Below, in pieces: positions 1 through 6,092 of a stretch of DNA of 6,092 nt. Position 1 is the stretch's first letter, and each line of letters starts with the position of its first letter. Source of the stretch: Acidimicrobiaceae bacterium (GTDB taxonomy: Bacteria > Actinomycetota > Acidimicrobiia > Acidimicrobiales > UBA8592); assembly GCA_002703045.1 (NCBI GenBank), contig PAEG01000021.1, positions 1,685 to 7,776 of the forward strand, given 5' to 3'. A program made the translations under genes and the position numbers. The notes under the pieces were generated by a model, which searched no databases, had not been told where the DNA came from, and saw only the letters and a list, made by a program, of their open reading frames with translations.

Positions 1-17
1 GGTTGTGTCTGGACTAA

Positions 18-869
18 ATGGATTCCTGTATGAGTCCGAAGCTCTTTAAGATTCCTTCAACTGATGGTGTTCAAGTTGCTGTCCATGACTACGGAGGTAA
101 TGGTCCTGCTATCATTTTCTGCCATGCAACGGGGTTTCATGGCAGATACTGGGACAGCATCTGCTCTCTACTTTTAGAAGATTTCCATTGTATCTCTTTA
201 GATTTCCGTGGTCATGGCGATACAGAAACTCCTAAAGGTACTTCTATGCAATGGATGGGGATGGCTGAGGACCTCCTTTCGGTAGTCGATCACTTCCAGT
301 TCAAGGAAAGTTTCGGGGTTGGACACAGCATGGGAGGTGCAAGCCTACTGTTAGCGGAGAAAAAACGTGGAGATGTTTTTAAATCATTGTGGCTATTCGA
401 ACCGATTGTCATACCCACGGGACCTCTGGTAGAAAAACTGTCTAGTGGTAATAACCTTGCGGCTTCAGCAAGAAAACGAAACGAACGATTCCCATCTCGT
501 GAAGACGCATTTCAAAGGTATGCCTCCCGACCGCCTTTCTCAGGTGTTGACAGAGAAGCTCTACGCTCATATGTCGATTATGGGTTTACTGATCATCAAG
601 ATGGTGATGTTATTCTCAAATGCCGAGGAGAAGTAGAGGCACAAGTCTTTGAGAACTCTTCTACCGGACTTTTTGATTCTCTCCCAAATATAAAGGTCAT
701 TTCAAAAGTAGCCGGAAGCACTGATCAACAAGGGCCAGCACTCTTAGCACCTAATATCGCTGAAGCGCTTCCAAATGGAAGTTATGAAAAATTTGCTGGG
801 ATGACCCACTTTGCGCCTATGGAGGACCCCACAAGGGTAGCGGTTTCAATAAACACTTTCTTTAATTAG
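18..869 (+). CDS. Alpha/beta-hydrolase fold enzyme
   Basis: A 283-residue single-domain alpha/beta hydrolase, probably a cytosolic esterase or related hydrolase; the substrate is not evident. Visible landmarks are an oxyanion-hole segment HATGFHG (residues 36-42), the DFRGHGDT stretch (62-69), the nucleophile elbow GHSMGG with Ser104, a probable catalytic acid at Asp236 in the AGSTD segment, and the catalytic His264 in GMTHF. Glu128 in LFEP is an alternative acid position. There is no signal peptide or membrane segment, and length is normal for the family. ATG 18 is the first start after an in-frame TAA at 15-17. Met5 (ATG 30) is also possible and would fit family N-termini. Neither start has a strong Shine-Dalgarno sequence, which suggests coupling to an upstream gene outside the window; one frame reading into the window ends at TGA 31-33, overlapping ATG 30 as ATGA. 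The thioesterase gene follows after 6 nt, so the two are probably co-transcribed. Fold assignment is firm; specific function is unknown. Confidence 0.92.
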   Translation: MDSCMSPKLFKIPSTDGVQVAVHDYGGNGPAIIFCHATGFHGRYWDSICSLLLEDFHCISLDFRGHGDTETPKGTSMQWMGMAEDLLSVVDHFQFKESFGVGHSMGGASLLLAEKKRGDVFKSLWLFEPIVIPTGPLVEKLSSGNNLAASARKRNERFPSREDAFQRYASRPPFSGVDREALRSYVDYGFTDHQDGDVILKCRGEVEAQVFENSSTGLFDSLPNIKVISKVAGSTDQQGPALLAPNIAEALPNGSYEKFAGMTHFAPMEDPTRVAVSINTFFN

Positions 870-875
870 TGTTTC

Positions 876-1769
876 TTGAGCATTCTTTCCGATATTGTCA
901 AAGATGTGGACGCAAGAAACTGGTTAGGATTAGAGACATCGCATAATCCCCATAGATGGCATTTGCCTGTCTCTCGCGGAATTTCTACTGGGCATAGAGC
1001 GATGTTCGGTGGAAGCGGATTAGGCGCAGCTATTGCAGCAATGGAAGGAACCAGTGGCAGGCCTCTTGTCTGGGCAACTGCACAATATCTTTCGTTTGCT
1101 CAAGTTGAAACAATCGTCGACATTGATGTCACTCTTGCGGTTCATGGACAAAAGACCACTCAAGCAAGAGCTGTTGGACATGTAGGTGGTACGGAGATCA
1201 TCACAGTAAATGCTGCGCTTGGATCTCGTACGTTTCCTCGCGATACAACATATGGTTCTCCCCCTGAGGTAGAGCAGCCAGATGACTGCCCTCTTCGAGA
1301 GAGATTTTCTGAGGTTGCCGACTCGCTGGATTCGCGAATTGAGCAGAGGTGGGCTCTGCCAGTTGGAGCCCAAAAGCCATCTGAACTTGAGCCCGGCCGA
1401 ATAGCAGTGTGGAGTAGGATGCCAGAATTACTCGAACCATCAGCGGCATCATTTGCTGTCCTAGGCGATTATGTTCCGATGGGCATTAGCTTTACGCAGG
1501 ATGGTCAAGCTGGCTCAACTAGCCTAGATAATACCTTGCGAGTTATTCAGATTGTACCTAGTGAGTGGTACCTATTAGATATTCGTGTTGATGCGATTTC
1601 AAATGGGTTTGGCCACGGGGTCATCCATATATGGTCTATAGATGGAGAATTGTGTGCGATAGGAAGTCAGTCATGTATCGTGAGAAGCCGTAAACCCGGA
1701 GAGCATTCCCCACCTAAGCGTCTTGTTGAGGCTGCAGATCAGTCTTCTCCAACAATAAAGAAAGAGTAA
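876..1769 (+). CDS. Acyl-CoA thioesterase, TesB-like double hotdog
   Basis: A protein of about 297 residues resembling acyl-CoA thioesterase II (TesB-type) proteins, which hydrolyse acyl-CoA to free acid and CoA. The N-terminal hotdog (about 15-120) carries MFGGSGLGAAIAAME (residues 43-57), corresponding to the 'hot dog' helix, and WATAQYLS. The C-terminal hotdog (about 175-270) contains SLDNTLRV with Asp218, Ser242 in AISNGFGHG, and Gln265 in SQSCIVR. By eye these three match the Asp-Thr/Ser-Gln catalytic set of TesB. Residues 271-297 are a polar tail. No ATG is available near the N-terminus: the best start is TTG 876, 6 nt after the hydrolase stop and in the same frame. GTG 906 is the alternative and loses ten poorly conserved residues. 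No Shine-Dalgarno precedes TTG 876, so translation may depend on reinitiation after the hydrolase. Pairing with a hydrolase fits acyl or ester metabolism. Family call is good; the exact start is uncertain. Confidence 0.87.
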   Translation: MSILSDIVKDVDARNWLGLETSHNPHRWHLPVSRGISTGHRAMFGGSGLGAAIAAMEGTSGRPLVWATAQYLSFAQVETIVDIDVTLAVHGQKTTQARAVGHVGGTEIITVNAALGSRTFPRDTTYGSPPEVEQPDDCPLRERFSEVADSLDSRIEQRWALPVGAQKPSELEPGRIAVWSRMPELLEPSAASFAVLGDYVPMGISFTQDGQAGSTSLDNTLRVIQIVPSEWYLLDIRVDAISNGFGHGVIHIWSIDGELCAIGSQSCIVRSRKPGEHSPPKRLVEAADQSSPTIKKE

Positions 1770-1801
1770 ATCTTTAGCGGTCGTAATACTGGTGCTCTTA
1801 C

Positions 1802-2644
1802 TTAAATTGTTTCGCGGTACATAGTGGGATTCCTTTTCCCCTTCGGCTGCTTGCCGCGCTCATCGAATAGGTTGTAGTCAAGTGCTACTTCCGCTGTTGT
1901 GAGTACTTGACCATTCCTTTGAGCCCGATTTGGGTCGGTTGCAAGAGCTGCGATGACTCTCCCCGTGTATAGAGGTGTTTCTGAATTTTCCTCGTCTAGC
2001 TCAATATCTCCCTTTTCGATACTCTCAACGATGAATTCTGTTAGTACCTGACTTGGCCAAAGACCAATAACGCAAAGTCCATCTTCTTTTCCCTCAATTG
2101 CAAAATCTCTTGTTAACCTATCCGTTCCCATTTTTGCGATGCCGTAACTTGCACTCAATGCATACCGCTCTGAACCGCTGGAGGAGATATTTACCATCAA
2201 CCGGAGTGAGTCAGATTGTTCCATCATTAATCGAGTGGCATATACGCTTGCGACATATGCAGATCTCAATCCAATACCTACCTGATCATCCCAGATATCT
2301 ATAGGGTGTTCCCAAAATTTCCCACCCCATACAGGCGGGTTGGGAATCTTGAATGCATTATTTACATGAATATCAAGACGGCCATGAGTTTCGCGGATCG
2401 TATCATAAAGTGCTTCGATCTGATCGTCATGCGCTAGATCAACTTCCACAGGTATTCCAGTGCCTCCTGCAGCATTTACTAATTCAGCTGTTTTTTGAAT
2501 AGTTAACGGACCGCTTCCAGAAGATCTTCCAGTTATGTATACGGTTGCCCCCTGCTCACCTAGTCCGATGGCAATACCTCTTCCAATGCCCCTGCTCGAA
2601 CCAGTTACTACGGCAACCTTCTCAAAAAGTTCTTTATCGCTCAT
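1802..2644 (-). CDS. Short-chain dehydrogenase/reductase, DHRS1-like
   Basis: A 280-residue classical-type SDR, an NAD(P)-dependent oxidoreductase acting on a hydroxyl or carbonyl group. The N-terminal Rossmann motif is TGSSRGIG (14-21). Arg40 in ITGRS after the second strand suggests NADPH preference. Further landmarks are VDLAHDD (68-74), NNA (95-97), catalytic Ser154 or Ser155 in VNISSSGS, and YxxxK at Tyr167/Lys171. The segment between NNA and the active-site Ser, with GKFWEHP, WDD and GLRSAY, and the later LWPSQVLTEF resemble the DHRS1 branch, whose human member reduces steroid and xenobiotic carbonyls. Substrate here is unknown. ATG 2644 has an AGGA ribosome site 6 nt upstream and lies 11 nt after the FKBP stop, indicating one operon. 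The C-terminus ends in a basic stretch near KQPKGKR. The stop is 32 nt from the stop of the convergent thioesterase gene. No sign of damage. Confidence 0.93.
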   Translation of the reverse strand: MSDKELFEKVAVVTGSSRGIGRGIAIGLGEQGATVYITGRSSGSGPLTIQKTAELVNAAGGTGIPVEVDLAHDDQIEALYDTIRETHGRLDIHVNNAFKIPNPPVWGGKFWEHPIDIWDDQVGIGLRSAYVASVYATRLMMEQSDSLRLMVNISSSGSERYALSASYGIAKMGTDRLTRDFAIEGKEDGLCVIGLWPSQVLTEFIVESIEKGDIELDEENSETPLYTGRVIAALATDPNRAQRNGQVLTTAEVALDYNLFDERGKQPKGKRNPTMYRETI

Positions 2645-2655
2645 TAGTTTTCCTA

Positions 2656-3033
2656 CTAACCTATGCTACGAAGATCAACGACGAATATTAGCGTTTCACT
2701 TGGCCCAATTACGCCTCCAGCTCCTTGCTCGCCGTAAGCTTGGCCTGGCGGAATTACTAACCTTCTTCTTCCGCCGACTTTCATTCCTACACACCCTTTG
2801 TCCCATCCTTCTATGACTTGTCCGACTCCCAACTGGAAAGTAAATACCTCATTTCGTGACCAAGATGAGTCAAATTCCGTCGAATTCGACCATGAGACTC
2901 CGACATAGTCCACACTGATAAGTTGGCCTGCAGAACACTCTGGGCCGCCACCGATATGGACGTCTTCGATTAAGAGGGTCGTGGGAGGATCTCCTGGTGT
3001 GACTTCAACAACAGGTTTTTCAAAAGTATTCAT
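2656..3033 (-). CDS. FKBP-type peptidyl-prolyl cis-trans isomerase
   Basis: A 125-residue single-domain FKBP that catalyses cis-trans isomerisation of Xaa-Pro bonds. No signal peptide or lipobox is present, so it should be cytosolic. The FKBP core runs from about residue 20 to 122. Counterparts of the FKBP12 pocket are visible by eye: Tyr43 (VDYVG), Phe54-Asp55 (EFDSSW), Phe64 and Phe66, Gln72-Val73-Ile74, Trp77 (EGWDKG), Tyr100 (AYGEQ) and Phe117 (LIFVVDL). The IPPGQAYGEQGAGG signature is intact, so activity is expected. ATG 3033 has a clear GGAG site 5 nt upstream (3039-3042). The gene lies 67 nt downstream of the P450-ABC1 gene and 11 nt upstream of the SDR gene. Stand-alone FKBPs like this are common in Actinobacteria, so a role specific to the neighbouring oxidoreductases is possible but not shown. 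Confidence 0.96.
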   Translation of the reverse strand: MNTFEKPVVEVTPGDPPTTLLIEDVHIGGGPECSAGQLISVDYVGVSWSNSTEFDSSWSRNEVFTFQLGVGQVIEGWDKGCVGMKVGGRRRLVIPPGQAYGEQGAGGVIGPSETLIFVVDLRSIG

Positions 3034-3060
3034 ATCTACTCCAATGAAGGGAACAAGAAC

Positions 3061-3084
3061 AACTAGCTTGGCTTCAGCTAAGTT
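3061..3084 (-). terminator. Possible weak hairpin between the P450-ABC1 and FKBP genes
   Basis: An inverted repeat of eight pairs with one bulged A and a 7-nt loop (arms AACTAGCT and AGCTAAGTT on the plus strand) starts 16 nt after the stop of the large gene. On the minus strand it is followed by GTTCTTGTTCCC, which is T-rich but not a clean T tract, and the stem is only partly GC. It may attenuate rather than end transcription, or be chance. Confidence 0.25.
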
Positions 3085-3086
3085 AA

Positions 3087-3100
3087 GTTATGAGCATAAC
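3087..3100. repeat. 14-bp inverted repeat abutting a stop codon
   Basis: GTTATGAGCATAAC is a perfect 6-bp inverted repeat with a 2-nt centre, directly next to the TAG stop (3103-3101) of the P450-ABC1 gene and 54 nt upstream of the FKBP start. The two-nt centre makes a hairpin poor, so a dimeric protein-binding site is the likelier reading if it is functional. No second copy was seen in the window. Confidence 0.35.
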
Positions 3101-6025
3101 CTAATCAATTATTTTCTTAATGGACCTTCTATCCATTCTTTCTAGAAGGGAGCTCCTACGCTCTCCAAGCTCCTTCCAAGTGAGTGTGGAGACAGTATCT
3201 CGGATTCCTGCTACTCGTCGGAATGTAGCATCTGATACATCGTCAGCACCTAGTGAGAATCCGATTTCAGTAGCTACCCGAACTCCATTTTTTCCAAAAA
3301 ATGATGAGGCTACTTCGAGAAACTCCTGTAACAAATCCATTTCAGGGTCTAATTCCTGCATGACCGAAGAAAGGTAAGCAAAGTTCTTTACAAATAACAT
3401 TAGCTCTTTAGGAATTCTCGCTCCTTCTGCAAGTAGACCTTTTATCAAGTTTCGAAATTCACCGATAAATTCTTCTTCAGAAAGATCAAGCGGGTCAAAG
3501 TTATTCCGTTCAAGCTGGAATTCTGAAATGATCAATCCGATGTCGGAATCTGCTGGGAAAGCGCCAAGGTCTTTAATCCCAACAACTTGCGATTCAACAT
3601 CTCCCGTCATTAGTCCTACAACATATCGCAGAAAAGCTAAACGACGTTCTCCCTCAAGCCGGCCTGTGATTCCAAAATCTACCAGACCAATTTCCCCAGA
3701 TGGGCTTAAGAAAACATTTCCGGCATGAAAATCTCCATGGAAAACTCCATGAATAACCGCCCCTTCGAGAAGCCCTTCGACCATTTGTCGAAATATCGCT
3801 GAAGTCTGTTCAGGTTCGATGCCTGTGATAATTGCTTCACCCAATGAACATCCAGAGACCTTACTCATTACGATAATCTTCTCAGTAACGAGGTTAAGTT
3901 CAGGGTCAGGGATTTCCCACTCTTGTTTTTGGCTAGCAGACAGGACTCTCTCAATTTCAAATAGATTTGCTACCTCTAATTTGAAATCAAGTTCCTCACA
4001 TATCGTTTCGGCAAATAATTCAACGAGAGCTGGGGGATTAGCTAATGCTGCGACTGGAATTTTGCCGACTAGTTTCGGTGCCACCCACGCCATAACTTTT
4101 AAGTCATTAGTTACTTTTCCTCTAATTCCGGGCCTCTGTATTTTTATCACTATGTTCGTACCATCAGCCAGCCTTGCTTCATGTACCTGAGCTATAGAAG
4201 CTGACGCGATTGGTGTTTGATCTAGGTCATAAATCTGTTGAAGATCAGTGCCTAATTCTTGTTCAAGGACTTTTGAAATTTTCTTCCACGATTCAGGTGA
4301 AACCTGATCTCGACATTTTTTACACTCGGCTACTAGGGCATCGGGGAACACTCCTTCGGCGGCAGAGATAAGTTGCGCTAACTTCACATAGGTAGGGCCT
4401 TGAAGTTCAGCCGCTTTCCTTAATCGTTCATATAGCAGTTTGTTTCGGATTTCTGGGTTGTTTTTTTTAGATTTGAGTTTCCAGCCGATGTAAGCCCTCC
4501 CAAACCTCAGAACCGTGATCAGTAAACGTCCGAGGGGGGGAAATTTCGGTTTTCGAATAAGGCTAGGGATAGAGCTCCTGACAGCTTTTCTTGATTCTGC
4601 TGCTTCACGTACCCATTCATCTATTTCGGAACTGTAAGTTATTTCGCTATTACTAACGGGTTGTTTAAGAGTTGAGCCGAAAGTTTCATCTAGCGTAGAA
4701 ATATTTTTAGAGTTTGGATCTTCTAAGATTCGTATCTCAAGTTTTGAAGGTCCCCATATTCCCATTGATAGAGGTTTCCATGTGATTGGAGATGTTAATT
4801 CGTATGCAGGAACCATCTCAACAAATGCGCTAAGCGCCTCCTGTAACTCAGCCCGGGCTAGTGAGGCTCCTAAGCAATGGTGGGCGCCAGATCCGAATGC
4901 TAGATGCGGGCAGCCGCTTTCTCTTAAAATATTAAATTCATATCCCTGACTCTCGGCCTCGGAGAGGCCTCCAGCATGTAGTCCAAGTAAAACTGTTGAA
5001 CCAGCTGGGAAAAAGACCCCGTCAATAATCTGGTCTTTTGTTGCAAGTCGACCTGTTGTCCTTACTGCGCTTATGTATCTCAGTGACTCTTCAACGGTGG
5101 CTGCGATAAGGGAAGGATCCTGTCTTAATGCTTCGTATTGGTCGGGGTGATCAGCTAAAACTGCCAAAGTAGCGCCAAGTTGATTTCTGGTCGTGTCAGT
5201 CCCAGCAAGTAATATCGCTTCGACCATGGCGCTCAATTCATCATGTGAGAGCTTGTCTTCGTTATAGTGACTCTGAACCAGGTCGGAGAGCAGGTCATCT
5301 TCGGGTTTAGCAGAACGCTTCAAAATTAGATCCTGCACATATGAATCTAATTCTCTTTGGGCTCGTGTTATTTCACCTAGGCGTGGGATGACGGATTCGA
5401 CGTCTGCGTCTAGAGCAGAAAATATGATGTCAGCCCACTCATCGAATAATTTCCAGTCGCTATCATCGACTCCGAGTATTCTGCAGATAACTGGAACAGG
5501 ATAGGGGCGGCAGAACTCAGAGACCATTTCCGCTTCTCCTTTTTCTTTTATGTCGTTAAGGAGATTCGTCGCATGGTCACGCATGAAGTTTCTATGTCGG
5601 TTTGTATTCCCAGAAGTAAATGACGAGTTGACCAGTCTTCTAAGACGTTTATGGTCTTCTCCTTCGACTGATAGCACGTTTGGTCTCATCTGAATTGTTG
5701 AAGGGACTTCGGGTATTATTTTCTGAGCTTGTTCGAGCATCTTATTTAGATCCGGTCCGCTTTCTTGCATCTGGTCGAGCATTGAGAAGCTGGATAGCAG
5801 GGATATCCATTCAGGGTTACGCAGAATATTCTTTATCTGTTTGTAGCCTATGACTAGCGGCCCAGCTGGCGTCATTATGATCCAGCCTTTTTTGGATACA
5901 TCCTGACTTGCCGCAAGAATTTCTCCGAAATTTGAAGTAGGGATATCAACGTAAGGTATGGAGCCGGGCTCAGTTATATCGATTAAGTTCATCGAGTCTG
6001 GTTTATCGTTTTTTGAGATGGTCAT
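3101..6025 (-). CDS. Cytochrome P450 / ABC1 (AarF-UbiB-COQ8) atypical kinase fusion
   Basis: A 974-residue two-module protein. Module 1 (about 15-432) is a full bacterial P450: HKRLRR helix-C segment (125-130), I-helix AGTDTT (274-279), ExxR at Glu313-Arg316, PERF-type Arg368, and heme loop FGSGAHHCLG with Cys384. Usual bacterial P450s are about 400-450 residues and end here. Module 2 (about 475-974) is a complete ABC1 atypical kinase/ATPase: KxGQ-type motif as KLAQ (548-551), A-rich loop ASAS (607-610), Lys628 in VIKIQRPG, ExD at Glu678/Asp680, catalytic loop HGDFHAGN (763-770) and DFG (783-785). A hydrophobic helix with two Arg (about 500-515) could touch membrane; there is no C-terminal transmembrane helix as in UbiB. 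The linker (about 436-472) is polar and has no in-frame ATG, GTG or TTG. ATG 6025 has GAGAGG 8 nt upstream; Met12 is a weaker alternative. P450 reaction and substrate are unknown, and no ferredoxin or reductase gene is present. A role in lipid or isoprenoid oxidation is inference. Confidence 0.93.
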   Translation of the reverse strand: MTISKNDKPDSMNLIDITEPGSIPYVDIPTSNFGEILAASQDVSKKGWIIMTPAGPLVIGYKQIKNILRNPEWISLLSSFSMLDQMQESGPDLNKMLEQAQKIIPEVPSTIQMRPNVLSVEGEDHKRLRRLVNSSFTSGNTNRHRNFMRDHATNLLNDIKEKGEAEMVSEFCRPYPVPVICRILGVDDSDWKLFDEWADIIFSALDADVESVIPRLGEITRAQRELDSYVQDLILKRSAKPEDDLLSDLVQSHYNEDKLSHDELSAMVEAILLAGTDTTRNQLGATLAVLADHPDQYEALRQDPSLIAATVEESLRYISAVRTTGRLATKDQIIDGVFFPAGSTVLLGLHAGGLSEAESQGYEFNILRESGCPHLAFGSGAHHCLGASLARAELQEALSAFVEMVPAYELTSPITWKPLSMGIWGPSKLEIRILEDPNSKNISTLDETFGSTLKQPVSNSEITYSSEIDEWVREAAESRKAVRSSIPSLIRKPKFPPLGRLLITVLRFGRAYIGWKLKSKKNNPEIRNKLLYERLRKAAELQGPTYVKLAQLISAAEGVFPDALVAECKKCRDQVSPESWKKISKVLEQELGTDLQQIYDLDQTPIASASIAQVHEARLADGTNIVIKIQRPGIRGKVTNDLKVMAWVAPKLVGKIPVAALANPPALVELFAETICEELDFKLEVANLFEIERVLSASQKQEWEIPDPELNLVTEKIIVMSKVSGCSLGEAIITGIEPEQTSAIFRQMVEGLLEGAVIHGVFHGDFHAGNVFLSPSGEIGLVDFGITGRLEGERRLAFLRYVVGLMTGDVESQVVGIKDLGAFPADSDIGLIISEFQLERNNFDPLDLSEEEFIGEFRNLIKGLLAEGARIPKELMLFVKNFAYLSSVMQELDPEMDLLQEFLEVASSFFGKNGVRVATEIGFSLGADDVSDATFRRVAGIRDTVSTLTWKELGERRSSLLERMDRRSIKKIID

Positions 6026-6033
6026 ATTCGTAG

Positions 6034-6039
6034 CCTCTC
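6034..6039 (-). promoter_or_regulatory. Ribosome binding site of the P450-ABC1 gene
   Basis: GAGAGG on the minus strand ends 8 nt before ATG 6025. This is good spacing and supports that ATG over the internal Met12 codon. Confidence 0.6.
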
Positions 6040-6063
6040 GCTAAAGGGGTTTTGCAATTCGTT

Positions 6064-6069
6064 CTTATA
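6064..6069 (-). promoter_or_regulatory. Possible -10 element upstream of the P450-ABC1 gene
   Basis: TATAAG on the minus strand, five of six matches to TATAAT, lies 38 nt before ATG 6025 and would give a short leader of about 30 nt. No convincing -35 is visible: the hexamer 17 nt upstream is GGCGAT, at the window edge. Weak call. Confidence 0.22.
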
Positions 6070-6092
6070 CGGCGGCCAAGTAGGTAATCGCC

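Noticed and set aside
1020..1452. Minus-strand open frames within the thioesterase gene
   Set aside because: The plus-strand frame carries the complete hotdog motifs across this region; the antisense translations show no family features.
1756..1801. Bidirectional terminator between the convergent thioesterase and SDR genes
   Set aside because: Only short AT-rich pairings are present (AAAGA/TCTTT, AAGAG/CTCTT); there is no GC-rich stem or clean T tract, so no terminator can be supported.
3120..4190. Plus-strand open frames opposite the ABC1 region (for example 3120-3377 and 3819-4190)
   Set aside because: They lie antisense to well-supported ABC1 coding sequence, and their translations are rich in Ser/Thr/Pro with no recognisable motif, as expected of shadow frames.
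4461..4540. T8 (4461-4468) and G7 (4534-4540) runs as a sign that the P450-ABC1 frame is an artefact of indel errors
   Set aside because: The frame encodes family-like ABC1 N-terminal sequence on both sides of each run and between them, and the P450 end and linker read through without a stop. A read-level check is still listed under the fusion findings.
6026..6092. A divergent gene start or an RNA gene at the right edge
   Set aside because: The 67 nt hold only the ribosome site and a possible -10 for the large gene; no tRNA-like fold or coding start on the plus strand was seen.

Overview
The window looks like a chromosomal segment of a free-living bacterium, most likely an actinobacterium of the Acidimicrobiia type. 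This is inferred from family resemblance recalled from memory, not from a search. The FKBP, the TesB-like thioesterase and the AarF/ABC1 domain all have the wording typical of actinobacterial proteins (for example the 'NPPALVELFAETI' stretch in the ABC1 part). Base composition is moderate, by eye in the mid-40s percent GC. That is low for cultured soil Actinobacteria and would suit an uncultured, possibly marine, lineage. I see no rRNA, tRNA, CRISPR array, insertion sequence or phage gene.

Layout: two plus-strand genes occupy 18-1769, an alpha/beta hydrolase followed 6 nt later and in the same reading frame by a double-hotdog acyl-CoA thioesterase that appears to start at TTG. They converge on a minus-strand series read from the right end: a 974-residue protein (6025-3101), an FKBP-type peptidyl-prolyl isomerase (3033-2656) and a DHRS1-like short-chain dehydrogenase (2644-1802). 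The last two are 11 nt apart and are probably co-transcribed. The large gene is separated from the FKBP gene by 67 nt containing two small inverted repeats. Coding density is very high; no stretch over 70 nt lacks a gene.

The main finding is the 974-residue protein. Its N-terminal part (about 15-432) is a complete cytochrome P450 with the I-helix motif, ExxR and the heme-cysteine loop. Its C-terminal part (about 475-974) is a complete ABC1/AarF/UbiB/COQ8-type atypical kinase or ATPase with the A-rich loop, ATP-binding Lys, ExD, HGDxHxGN and DFG. They are joined in frame by a roughly 40-residue polar linker with no internal start codon. UbiB/COQ8 proteins are known to support hydroxylation of membrane isoprenoid quinone precursors, so covalent attachment to an oxygenase suggests an ATP-dependent lipid-presenting or lipid-extracting module tied to a P450. 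That function is inference. The neighbours (SDR, acyl-CoA thioesterase, hydrolase) fit oxidative metabolism of hydrophobic, lipid- or isoprenoid-like compounds, but no substrate can be read from the sequence.
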